A stretch of DNA of 64,000 nt from Pedobacter kyungheensis (lineage in GTDB: Bacteria > Bacteroidota > Bacteroidia > Sphingobacteriales > Sphingobacteriaceae). The stretch spans positions 62,001-126,000 of the forward strand of contig NZ_JSYN01000005.1 in the NCBI RefSeq assembly GCF_000812965.1, given 5' to 3'. Below the pieces are notes generated by a model, which worked only from the letters and a program-made list of their open reading frames with translations, did not search any database and was not told the origin of the DNA. The position numbers were made by a program, and so were the translations under genes. This document shows, piece after piece, positions 33,795-42,245 of the stretch. How positions within the stretch are numbered: the stretch's first letter is position 1; each line of letters starts with the position of its first letter.

Positions 33795-34295
33795 ATGAAA
33801 ACAATTGTATTTGGTCCTTCAGGCTCCGGAAAAACCTACCTCGCAGGCTATCTTGCAAAGCAAGGGCTGCCGGCTTATGATGCCGATCAGATAGAAGGGC
33901 TTTGCTCCTGGTATAGTCAATCTGGAATCAGAGTTTCACCCCCTGCAAGCGCCGAGCAAGCATTGAACAACGGCTATTCATTTCTTTGGAGTAGAAAAGT
34001 CCTAATCAAATTTCTTGATAACCGCCCGGAAGTATTCGTTTTTGGTGGCTCCGGAAATGTTTTCAATATGATTGATCTATTTGATAGAGCCTATTTTTTG
34101 AAAGTGGACAAAAATGTGCAGCTGGAACGGCTTAATAGCATCCATCGCCCAGCACCGATGATGGATTTTGACAGAAAAGGTGCCGTAATCTGGGGAGATA
34201 GGCTGGAACAAGAAGCGTTAAAGCAAAATATACCCTTTATTGACGCTAATCAAAGCCCTGAGGAAATCTATAAACAGTTTAGGACCACAATTTAA
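33795..34295 (+). CDS. P-loop NTPase / nucleoside kinase-like protein
   Basis: 166 residues. Walker A is VFGPSGSGKTYLAGYLA at the N-terminus. A following acidic YDADQIEG and a distal RLNSIHRPAPMMDF suit a small P-loop kinase of the adenylate or shikimate kinase class. The end EEIYKQFRTTI closes the fold. The substrate is unknown. It stands alone and converges on the FMN-reductase gene. Confidence 0.75.
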   Translation: MKTIVFGPSGSGKTYLAGYLAKQGLPAYDADQIEGLCSWYSQSGIRVSPPASAEQALNNGYSFLWSRKVLIKFLDNRPEVFVFGGSGNVFNMIDLFDRAYFLKVDKNVQLERLNSIHRPAPMMDFDRKGAVIWGDRLEQEALKQNIPFIDANQSPEEIYKQFRTTI

Positions 34296-34337
34296 GTTTT
34301 GGGAGCTAGGTCATTCCAATAAGGGTGTTTACTACCT

Positions 34338-34874
34338 TTAATTTTTAAGTCGTTCTTTTACCTGATCTATTATACTTTGAAAACGACCTTTTAGTTCGGG
34401 ATTTGTAACCCCCTCTTCCACTGAAAAATTTTGTCCAAAGGCAGGAAGAGAAAACATCTCAATAATTTCTGCACCATGAGATGGGAATCTTTTGGCAGCA
34501 GTTTCCAAAGAAGAAAGACCACCTCTTCCCCCTGGAGAGGTCGATAAGAGTAATATTTTCTTTCCCTCAAACATTTTTAATTTATAGCGCGAAGACCAGT
34601 CCAAAAGGTTTTTGAATCCTGAGGTATAGCTACCATTGTGTTCCGACATTGAAATAATCAAAAAATCAGCTTCTCCTAATTTATGAACAAAGTCCATAGC
34701 TGAGGGGTGATGTCCAATTTCTTTTTCAAGATCAACAGTAAATACAGGTAGGGGATAATCGTTAAGGTCCAAAAGTTCTACTGCCGCATCCGTAAATAAA
34801 GAAGCGGTATAGCCCGCGAATTGTCTGTTGATTGAGCTTTTGCTATACGAGGCGCCAAAGGCGATGATTTTCAT
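34338..34874 (-). CDS. NADPH-dependent FMN reductase
   Basis: 178 residues from MKIIAFGASYSKSSINRQFA; the longer start at 34958 adds a non-conserved tail. Flavodoxin-like fold with LDLNDYPLPVFTVDLE, SEHNGSYTSGFKNLLDW (FMN-contact region) and LLSTSPGGRGG (loop near the flavin). It belongs to the NADPH-dependent FMN reductase/azobenzene reductase group, which reduces FMN, quinones or azo compounds. Substrate preference is not clear. Single-gene unit. Confidence 0.92.
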   Translation of the reverse strand: MKIIAFGASYSKSSINRQFAGYTASLFTDAAVELLDLNDYPLPVFTVDLEKEIGHHPSAMDFVHKLGEADFLIISMSEHNGSYTSGFKNLLDWSSRYKLKMFEGKKILLLSTSPGGRGGLSSLETAAKRFPSHGAEIIEMFSLPAFGQNFSVEEGVTNPELKGRFQSIIDQVKERLKN

Positions 34875-35128
34875 GCTAATTATCTTAATTGTCTGGTAAG
34901 GATTCAAATATAAGCCGATTTTCCTAATCAATCTCTTCTGGCAGTTTAAAGTAGGCAAATAGGTTTGATTTTTTGTTCAGTTAAACATTTTAAGAAATAT
35001 GGGTATATATACACTATTCTAATGCCCAATGACTGATGGCTATACCTGGGTCCTTAAGGTAGCTCACAAAACGTAACATTTCGGTTGTGTTTGTGTATTT
35101 TTTTTCTAATTTAGTTCAAGAATACCAA

Positions 35129-35707
35129 ATGCCAGTCTATCCATTACAATATCAAGATGAGTTGATATCCAGATTAAAATGTGGTGATGAGCTTGCATTT
35201 AATGAAATTTATAACAGTTATTGGAAGCAGCTTTACTACACCGCTTTTACCATTTTGCAGGACGAGGAAGGGGCTTTGGACGCGGTACAGGAAGTTTTTG
35301 TAAGTCTATGGCAACGCAGAGAACAACTCAATATCGTAACGCTTAAGGCCTATCTCCATCAGGCAGTTCGTTTTACAGTGCTAAAGGCAATCAGGGCACA
35401 AAAAACCGACAAAGAGTTTTACAAACGACTCGCTAAAATTACCACAGAAATTATTATCGAACAGCCCCTGCTTTTTAAAGAACAACAGAAACTGATTCAG
35501 GGATTAATTGACAGCCTCCCCGCTGACTGTAAGAGAATTTTCCTGATGAGCCGCGAGGAAGAAATGACTTACAAGCAAATTGCAAGTAAACTCGAGATTT
35601 CGGAGAAGACGGTAGAGAAAAAAATGTCCAAATCATTAAAGCTCATCCGCGAGGGCCTAAGTCTGGAAATGTGCCTGGTCATCATCGCAGCTTACCATTT
35701 GTTGTGA
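35129..35707 (+). CDS. ECF sigma factor of the glycan-utilization locus (FecI-type)
   Basis: 192 residues from the ATG at 35129 (MPVYPLQYQDELISRLKCGD); the start at 35087 is less likely. Region 2: AFNEIYNSYWKQLYYTAFTI and GALDAVQEVFVSLWQRRE. Region 4: SLPADCKRIFLMSREEEMTY and KQIASKLEISEKTVEKKMSK. This is the Bacteroidota RpoE/FecI subgroup that pairs with FecR. It opens the order sigma, FecR, SusC with STN, SusD, GH89. It probably drives the susC promoter when FecR releases it. Confidence 0.92.
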   Translation: MPVYPLQYQDELISRLKCGDELAFNEIYNSYWKQLYYTAFTILQDEEGALDAVQEVFVSLWQRREQLNIVTLKAYLHQAVRFTVLKAIRAQKTDKEFYKRLAKITTEIIIEQPLLFKEQQKLIQGLIDSLPADCKRIFLMSREEEMTYKQIASKLEISEKTVEKKMSKSLKLIREGLSLEMCLVIIAAYHLL

Positions 35708-35807
35708 TTTTATAGCTTTGTATTACAATGTCTTATGATTTTTGTCTTGATGATTTCCTTGCTGCCGTAGGGTATAAGTTTGTTTTTGGTACTTATTATT
35801 TCAAGAC

Positions 35808-36974
35808 ATGGAAAAAGAACAGTTTTTAATCCTGATAGACAAATACATTAATGGGGAGGCTACCGATGGTGAAAAACTTTTGGTTGAGGCTTACTACGCA
35901 CGATTGAGAGGAGAGTGGGATGTGGATACAGCAGAAATAAAAAATGAAAAAGCTATACGGGAAACCTTGTTTAAACAGATTAGCGCAGAGATAAAAACCA
36001 GTAACGATACTCTGGTTAAAATCAGGCCAGCTAAACGCCAGTTAATATGGTGGTATAGTGCAGCAGCCCTGTTACTGATAGTTTTTAGCATTGCCATAAT
36101 ATTATACAAAGCCAAGACAGCCATTGGGCCTCGAGCCATTGACTATGCAGCGTTAATCTCTCCGGGTGGAAATAAAGCCATTTTAACCCTTGCCAATGGT
36201 AAAAAGATAATTTTGGACAGTATTTCAAACGGAGCAATAGCCGAACAAAACGGCATTCAGATTAAAAAGAAAAGCAACGGAACCCTCGAATATATCCAGC
36301 TGACAGCCAGCCCATCGGATAACCAGATACAAAATATCTCGAATACTATCCAGACCCCACGAGGGGGACAGTATAAAATTATATTAGAAGATGGTACCAT
36401 CGTTTGGCTCAATGCAGCATCTTCTTTGCGCTATCCGCTACATTTTAATGGCAGCGAACGGCGGGTTGAGCTAAGCGGCGAAGGATATTTTGAGGTAGCA
36501 CATTTAAAAACCAAACCGTTTATTGTGGTGACCAGCAAACAGGAAGTAGAGGTTTTGGGCACACATTTCAACATCAATGCTTATAGCGATGAGGATGAGG
36601 TAAAGACAACCTTACTCGAAGGAAGTGTAAAAGTTAAGGCCTTCAGAGATAAAACCCAGTCTAAATACCTCAAACCAGGAGAACAATCGGTATTGAATAA
36701 CAGCAACTGGCAGGTAAAACAGGTAGATGCTGCCACACAGGTAGACTGGAAAAACGGCCGTTTTATTTTTAAGGACGAAGAACTGAAAAGCGTGATGCGC
36801 AAACTATCGCGGTGGTATGATATCGAAGTCGGTTATACCGGGCCAGTAGAGAACTTAAACTTCAGCGGAAGAATTTCGAGATCGAAAACCTTAAAAGACG
36901 TGCTCAGAATATTAATGCGCACGAATGATGTCAATTTTAAAGTAAATGAAAGGAGGGTTACAGTTATGCCATAA
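35808..36974 (+). CDS. FecR-type anti-sigma factor
   Basis: 388 residues. The N-terminal cytoplasmic part (about 1-78) binds the sigma factor. One transmembrane helix lies at 79-100 (LIWWYSAAALLLIVFSIAII). The periplasmic FecR domain carries QTPRGGQYKIILEDGTIVWL and LNAASSLRYPLHFNGSERRV, then LSGEGYFEVAH. The C-terminal DUF4974 is ELKSVMRKLSRWYDIEVGY and FSGRISRSKTLKDVLRIL. It relays the signal from the STN domain of the following SusC through the periplasm to the sigma factor. It lies 100 bases after the sigma gene. Confidence 0.95.
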   Translation: MEKEQFLILIDKYINGEATDGEKLLVEAYYARLRGEWDVDTAEIKNEKAIRETLFKQISAEIKTSNDTLVKIRPAKRQLIWWYSAAALLLIVFSIAIILYKAKTAIGPRAIDYAALISPGGNKAILTLANGKKIILDSISNGAIAEQNGIQIKKKSNGTLEYIQLTASPSDNQIQNISNTIQTPRGGQYKIILEDGTIVWLNAASSLRYPLHFNGSERRVELSGEGYFEVAHLKTKPFIVVTSKQEVEVLGTHFNINAYSDEDEVKTTLLEGSVKVKAFRDKTQSKYLKPGEQSVLNNSNWQVKQVDAATQVDWKNGRFIFKDEELKSVMRKLSRWYDIEVGYTGPVENLNFSGRISRSKTLKDVLRILMRTNDVNFKVNERRVTVMP

Positions 36975-37127
36975 TTACCATATAGGCAGGCTGTAGCAAA
37001 AACCGGAAGTGCTGAAGACACTCCCGGCTGGAGTTCAGTTTGTCTGCACCAAAATATTTTTGAGAATACTATCAACCAAACACAATGGTCCGGAAACGGG
37101 GCATTTCAACCTAAACTATTCAAATGT

Positions 37128-40100
37128 ATGAAATTTTACGATCTTAACTCGTACTGGAATTCCTGTGCGAAAAATAAAGTTCTGCTAACCATGAAACTTA
37201 CCGTTTTACTCTTCTTTGGCCTGGTGTTCCAGGTGTGTGCAAATGGCTATGCACAAAACAAGATTACCCTTGCAGAAAAAAATATTTCTTTAGAAGAAGT
37301 ATTGGATAAGATCAGCCAGCAAAGCGGATTGGATATCTTCTATAATGCCAACCGGATAAAAAAGATAAACAACATCAGCATTAATGTTAAAGAGGCTTCC
37401 CTGGCAAGCGTTCTGGATAAATGCTTTACCGGCCTGCCATTAACCTATACGATTGAGGCATCAACGATTGTAATTAAAGATAGAAACGAGCCGAAATATA
37501 ATGCTTTTAACCGTCAGTTTGCCGATGTTAGAGGACGGGTTGTTGATGAATCCGGCCAGGGTTTGCCTGGAGCAACCATAAAAGTTAAAGGGACTACAAT
37601 GGCCATTGTAAGTGGCGATAATGGCGAGTTCGTGCTGAAAAACGTTCAGGAGGGGGCTATTTTACAAGTATCATTTGTTAGCTACCAATCGCAGGAAATA
37701 AAAGCCAACCTGAAGGCCGAAATGTTAATTCAGCTTATTGCCGAGGCCGGAAGCTTGAATGAAGTAGTGGTATCGGGCTTTGGACAAACGCAGAAGAAAG
37801 TAAGCGTAACCGCGGCCATATCAACTGTCCAAACCCGAGAGTTGAAACAAAGCCCTGTCTCTAACCTAAGCAACGCCTTAGCCGGTCGTTTACCGGGCTT
37901 AACTACTATTCAATCCTCAGGTACACCAGGCTCAGATGGCTCAGCCATTTATATCCGTGGTATCGGTACGTATGGAGCAAGCAGGAGCCCGCTAATTGTA
38001 ATTGATGGATTACCCCGGGGCGATGCTAACTTTGGAGATATCGATGTTAATGAAGTCGCCTCAATCAGCATATTAAAAGATGCTGCAGCAACTTCATTAT
38101 ATGGAATACAAGGTGCTAATGGTGTTATTTTAGTAACCACTAAACGCGGAAAGATCGGTAAAACGAATATTCAGTTTAACGGCCAGTATGGCCTGCAAAC
38201 CCCGCAACGCCTGCCTGAGCGTTTCAGTAGTTTACAAAAGGCTATTTTAGATAATCAAGGCTCCGTTAATGATGGAAGCAACCCTATTTGGACTGATAAA
38301 GAGATTGAACTTTTTAGAACCAAGGCTGATCCCTACACCTACCCTGATGTAAACTGGTATGATGTGATTTTTGAACCGAATACCCCCCAGCAGCAGTATA
38401 ATGCCAATATGAGCGGCGGTAATAGCAGCGTGAAATACTTTGTGTCTTTAGGCTACCTGAATCAGGGAACACTCTTTAAAGGAGCTAATGACAATAAATA
38501 CAGCGTAACCCAGAAATACGACCGCTATAATTTCAGGTCTAATATCGATATTACCGCAACGGATATGATGAATGTACGCCTCGACCTGGCCTCCAGGATA
38601 GAGCAGCGTACAGGCCCTGGCCCTGGTTATGGTACGGTTTTCAGCTGGGTAAACCTGATGCAGAATTATACCACACCTGTTTTTAACCCCAATGGTACTT
38701 ATGGAGCAGGGCGGATTACTGCGCCAGATGTATGGAATCCACTTGGAGCGATTAAGGAAAGCGGTTACTACGATAATTTCTGGAACAGTACGAATGGTAC
38801 TATTGAGATCAACCATAAGCTCGATTTCATTACAAAGGGACTAAATGCGAAAGGTTTATACACTTTCGAAAATTACGGCGCTATTAATTACGGCCAGAAC
38901 CAAAATTTTACAGCTTTTCGATACCGTAAAGATCCAGTAAGTGGTGCAGAAACCTATACCCCTTTTACTCAGCAAACCTCACTTACTAAATCATCAAGCA
39001 CCTCCGCTACCCGTTATTACTATTATAACCTGCAGATTAATTATGACCGCTCATTTGGTAAGCATACCTTTTCTGGTCTGGCCTTATTTAACAGAAATTA
39101 TACCTCTGTTACCGGCGATTTACCCAGGGCTTATGAAGGTTTTGTAGGTAGGGCAGCCTATAACTACGATTCAAGATACTTTGCCGAATTCAACATGGGG
39201 TACAATGGTTCAGAAAACTTTCCCAAAGGGAAGCGTTACGGCTTTTTTCCTGCGGTTTCCGCCGGCTGGGTAATTTCGGGTGAATCGTGGTATGATATTA
39301 AAGCGATGAATTACCTCAAATTACGGGGATCTTTTGGATACGTAGGTAACGATAATATCGGCGGTTCAAGATGGCTCTTTATATCTGATTACAGTAGAGG
39401 CGGAGGTTTTGATTTCGGTACCACGCCAACTACAGCCGGAGGATACAATGTTAACCGTACAGGTAATCCGAATATTACCTGGGAAAAGGCACAAAAATCA
39501 AATATCGGCTTAGAGGCGGGATTCTTTAACAACGCCCTTAAACTGGATGTAGATGTGTTCAGGGAGAATAGAAATAATATCCTCACAACACCGCAAACTA
39601 TCCCTACATATTTGGGTATCGCAGGCCTTTCAGCTATCAATGTGGGTAAAGTATTAAACCAGGGTTTCGAGGCTTCCCTAAATTTTAACACCAATGTAGA
39701 TAAAGTAAATATTTTTGGATACATCAACTGGACCTACAATAAAAATAAAATCCTCGCGCGTGACGAACCTAATTTAGCCTATCCATACCAGGCATTAACC
39801 GGGCTCCCTGTAGGTTACCAGTTAGGCTATATAGCAGAGGGTTTATTTAAAGATCAGGCAGAGATAGATGCATCGCCCAAACAGAGTTTTGCCGGCCGGG
39901 TTATTCCAGGCGATATCCGCTACCGCGATATGAATGGAGATAAGGTGATTAATGAAAACGATAGGGTAGCCATTCAGGTAAGCAACTTTCCTAACAATAC
40001 TTTTGGAGCCTCCCTTGGAGCCAGTTGGAAAGGCATTGACCTGAGCGTTTTAGTTCAGGGCGCTTTAAGCGGCAAAACGAATGTACCTTACCTGGGGCCG

Positions 40101-40445
40101 CAAAGATTAGCAGATGTCTGGACGCCGGCAACTGCCGCTACAGCCAGCTACCCAACGGTACATTACAGTCTGGCAGGCGGACAGAATAACTCACAGTTGA
40201 GCACTTTCTTTATCTACAGCTCTGATTACCTCAAACTTAAAAATATCGAACTCGGATACACGTTCCCAGCGCGTACACTCGCTAAAATCAAAATCAGCTC
40301 ACTGCGGATATTTGCCAATGGCCTAAACCTGGCCACATGGGACAAGCTACCTTATAAGGATTATGATCCTGAGCAGACCGCAAACGGGACGGCATTGTAC
40401 CCAACGATGAAGGTGTACAATGTAGGCGTATCGATGAATTTTTAA
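37128..40445 (+). CDS. SusC/RagA-family TonB-linked outer-membrane transporter with STN domain
   Basis: 1105 residues. Signal peptide ends CANGYAQ near residue 43. The STN (secretin/TonB short N-terminal) domain is at about 47-112 (LAEKNISLEEVLDKISQQSG), showing control by the FecR/sigma pair. Then CarboxypepD_reg-like (VRGRVVDESGQGLPGATIKV), the TonB box region (EVVVSGFGQTQKK), and the plug with the family motif SILKDAAATSLYGIQGANG. The barrel is about 22 strands, ending MKVYNVGVSMNF. It imports oligosaccharides bound by SusD, energised by TonB/ExbBD. SusD follows after 21 bases. Confidence 0.96.
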   Translation: MKFYDLNSYWNSCAKNKVLLTMKLTVLLFFGLVFQVCANGYAQNKITLAEKNISLEEVLDKISQQSGLDIFYNANRIKKINNISINVKEASLASVLDKCFTGLPLTYTIEASTIVIKDRNEPKYNAFNRQFADVRGRVVDESGQGLPGATIKVKGTTMAIVSGDNGEFVLKNVQEGAILQVSFVSYQSQEIKANLKAEMLIQLIAEAGSLNEVVVSGFGQTQKKVSVTAAISTVQTRELKQSPVSNLSNALAGRLPGLTTIQSSGTPGSDGSAIYIRGIGTYGASRSPLIVIDGLPRGDANFGDIDVNEVASISILKDAAATSLYGIQGANGVILVTTKRGKIGKTNIQFNGQYGLQTPQRLPERFSSLQKAILDNQGSVNDGSNPIWTDKEIELFRTKADPYTYPDVNWYDVIFEPNTPQQQYNANMSGGNSSVKYFVSLGYLNQGTLFKGANDNKYSVTQKYDRYNFRSNIDITATDMMNVRLDLASRIEQRTGPGPGYGTVFSWVNLMQNYTTPVFNPNGTYGAGRITAPDVWNPLGAIKESGYYDNFWNSTNGTIEINHKLDFITKGLNAKGLYTFENYGAINYGQNQNFTAFRYRKDPVSGAETYTPFTQQTSLTKSSSTSATRYYYYNLQINYDRSFGKHTFSGLALFNRNYTSVTGDLPRAYEGFVGRAAYNYDSRYFAEFNMGYNGSENFPKGKRYGFFPAVSAGWVISGESWYDIKAMNYLKLRGSFGYVGNDNIGGSRWLFISDYSRGGGFDFGTTPTTAGGYNVNRTGNPNITWEKAQKSNIGLEAGFFNNALKLDVDVFRENRNNILTTPQTIPTYLGIAGLSAINVGKVLNQGFEASLNFNTNVDKVNIFGYINWTYNKNKILARDEPNLAYPYQALTGLPVGYQLGYIAEGLFKDQAEIDASPKQSFAGRVIPGDIRYRDMNGDKVINENDRVAIQVSNFPNNTFGASLGASWKGIDLSVLVQGALSGKTNVPYLGPQRLADVWTPATAATASYPTVHYSLAGGQNNSQLSTFFIYSSDYLKLKNIELGYTFPARTLAKIKISSLRIFANGLNLATWDKLPYKDYDPEQTANGTALYPTMKVYNVGVSMNF

Positions 40446-40466
40446 ACTGACTTAAAATATTTAACA

Positions 40467-42110
40467 ATGAGAAAATATAATTATGCTTTACTACTGGTAC
40501 TCATCCTGTTGGGAGTGAGCTCTTGTAAAAAAAGTTTTTTAGACCGGGTGCCCAGTGATTATATCAATGAAACAGAAGTCTTTGGCGATATCAATAATGC
40601 CGAAGGCTTCCTGAACAATATTTATACAGCCATTCCATCATGGAATTATGGAGCAGGAAATTCTTATGTTACAGCTGCCATGACCGATGAGGCGAAACAG
40701 CGCTGGGCAAACGGAGCGGTTCTGTTCAATACAGGCGCATGGAATCCAAGTAACTTTTCCCCCCTGGGAGATGACTGGACAAATGCCTATGCCAAAATCA
40801 GAGCCTGTAATCTTTTTTTAACCAATTTCGATCAGATCCCCGAAGACCCCAATGTTCCCAGCCGGAAGGCTCGGTTAAAAGGAGAGGCGCTAATGCTACG
40901 CGCATTTTACCACTTTGTTCTCTTTAGGGGCTGGGGAAAAATTCCGATTATGGATAAGCCCCTCTCGCCGGCCACAGATGGCGATGCCGTATTTTTAAAA
41001 CGCAGCGAGTATAGTGAGGTTGTTGGTTTTATCGAGAATGATTTAAACGCAGCGATGCAAAACCTACCAGCCAAACAGGATGCAGGTTTATGGGGCAGAG
41101 CTACCAAAACTATTTGTCAGGCCATAAAATCAAGATTGTTTTTGTATTACGCAAGTACGCTGTTTAATCCTGCAAATGATGCCGCCAGGTGGCAGAAAGC
41201 AGCAACCCTGGCTAAAGAAGCGCTGGATGCTGCCCTGGCACAGGGTTATACTTTAGAACCTAAATATGCCGACGCCTTTTTGAAATATGCCAATACCGAG
41301 TGTATCTGGGGAAGGAATATCGGAACAGGTGCAGGATCTGGTATCGATCAGGTAATGCAACCCCTGGGCTATAGCGGCTGGACTAATTGCGGACCCATTC
41401 AGGATTTTGTAGATGCATTTGAAATGAAAAATGGCTTGCCTATTCAGAATGCTGCATCAGGCTGGGATCCAAAACATCCATATAAAGACCGCGACCCGAG
41501 ATTTTATGCTACAGTGCTTTATCCGGGAGCAACATGGAAAAACAGAAAAATCAATATCTACAGCAACGATAAAGATAATGCCAATGAACCGGGAACGAAT
41601 TACTGGTGGAGAAAATACATGACAGAAAGCCTTAACTTATCGAATAGCTCGGGAGGGGTAAATAAATCATTCTCTATTTTCAGAACCGCCGAACTGATGT
41701 TAAATTATGCAGAAGCACAGAACGAGCTGGCTGGCGCAGATGCAAGCGTATACGGCGCCATTAATCCAATCCGAAAAAGAGCAGGCATGCCCGATATCCC
41801 AACTGGCTTGACCAAAGAGGAGATGCGTGAGGTGATCAGACATGAGCGCCGCATTGAGCTGGCCTTTGAAGGCTTACGTTTCTGGGATGTAAGGAGATGG
41901 AAAATAGCCGAAGTGGTAGATAACAGACCCATATATGGCGTGAATTATACCATATCGTCTACTAATGCTACAGATACTACCTTTACCTATTTCGAAGCAC
42001 AAAAGCGGGTTTTCGATAAAACAAAACATTACTTCTTGCCCATCCCCCAAGGTGAAATTGATAAGCTCAACGGGAAAAATCCTGATTTTAAACAAACAGA
42101 AGGCTGGTAG
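40467..42110 (+). CDS. SusD/RagB-family glycan-binding lipoprotein
   Basis: 547 residues. The lipobox is GVSSC after MRKYNYALLLVLILL, then KKSFLDRVPSDYINETEVFG. The SusD TPR core includes GEALMLRAFYHFVLFRGWGK and IRHERRIELAFEGLRFWDVR with RRWKIAEV, standard C-terminal hallmarks. It sits on the cell surface and delivers glycan to the SusC channel. It is cotranscribed with SusC. A hairpin lies between it and GH89. Confidence 0.96.
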   Translation: MRKYNYALLLVLILLGVSSCKKSFLDRVPSDYINETEVFGDINNAEGFLNNIYTAIPSWNYGAGNSYVTAAMTDEAKQRWANGAVLFNTGAWNPSNFSPLGDDWTNAYAKIRACNLFLTNFDQIPEDPNVPSRKARLKGEALMLRAFYHFVLFRGWGKIPIMDKPLSPATDGDAVFLKRSEYSEVVGFIENDLNAAMQNLPAKQDAGLWGRATKTICQAIKSRLFLYYASTLFNPANDAARWQKAATLAKEALDAALAQGYTLEPKYADAFLKYANTECIWGRNIGTGAGSGIDQVMQPLGYSGWTNCGPIQDFVDAFEMKNGLPIQNAASGWDPKHPYKDRDPRFYATVLYPGATWKNRKINIYSNDKDNANEPGTNYWWRKYMTESLNLSNSSGGVNKSFSIFRTAELMLNYAEAQNELAGADASVYGAINPIRKRAGMPDIPTGLTKEEMREVIRHERRIELAFEGLRFWDVRRWKIAEVVDNRPIYGVNYTISSTNATDTTFTYFEAQKRVFDKTKHYFLPIPQGEIDKLNGKNPDFKQTEGW

Positions 42111-42140
42111 ATAAAGATTATTCCATAAATGACGCTCCGT

Positions 42141-42171
42141 ATAAGGTAGGCCATTCCATGGCCTGCCTTAT
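42141..42171 (+). terminator. Long hairpin between susD and GH89 genes
   Basis: ATAAGGTAGGCCAT (42141-42154) pairs with ATGGCCTGCCTTAT (42158-42171), 14 pairs including one G-U, loop TCC. Only TTAA follows, not a T run. It may lower read-through into GH89 or protect the susCD mRNA end. Confidence 0.55.
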
Positions 42172-42245
42172 TAATGCTCAAAGCTAATGAACAGCAGAAA
42201 TTTGGTAACCAATTTTCTTCAAAAAATAATTAGTACACTTACAAC

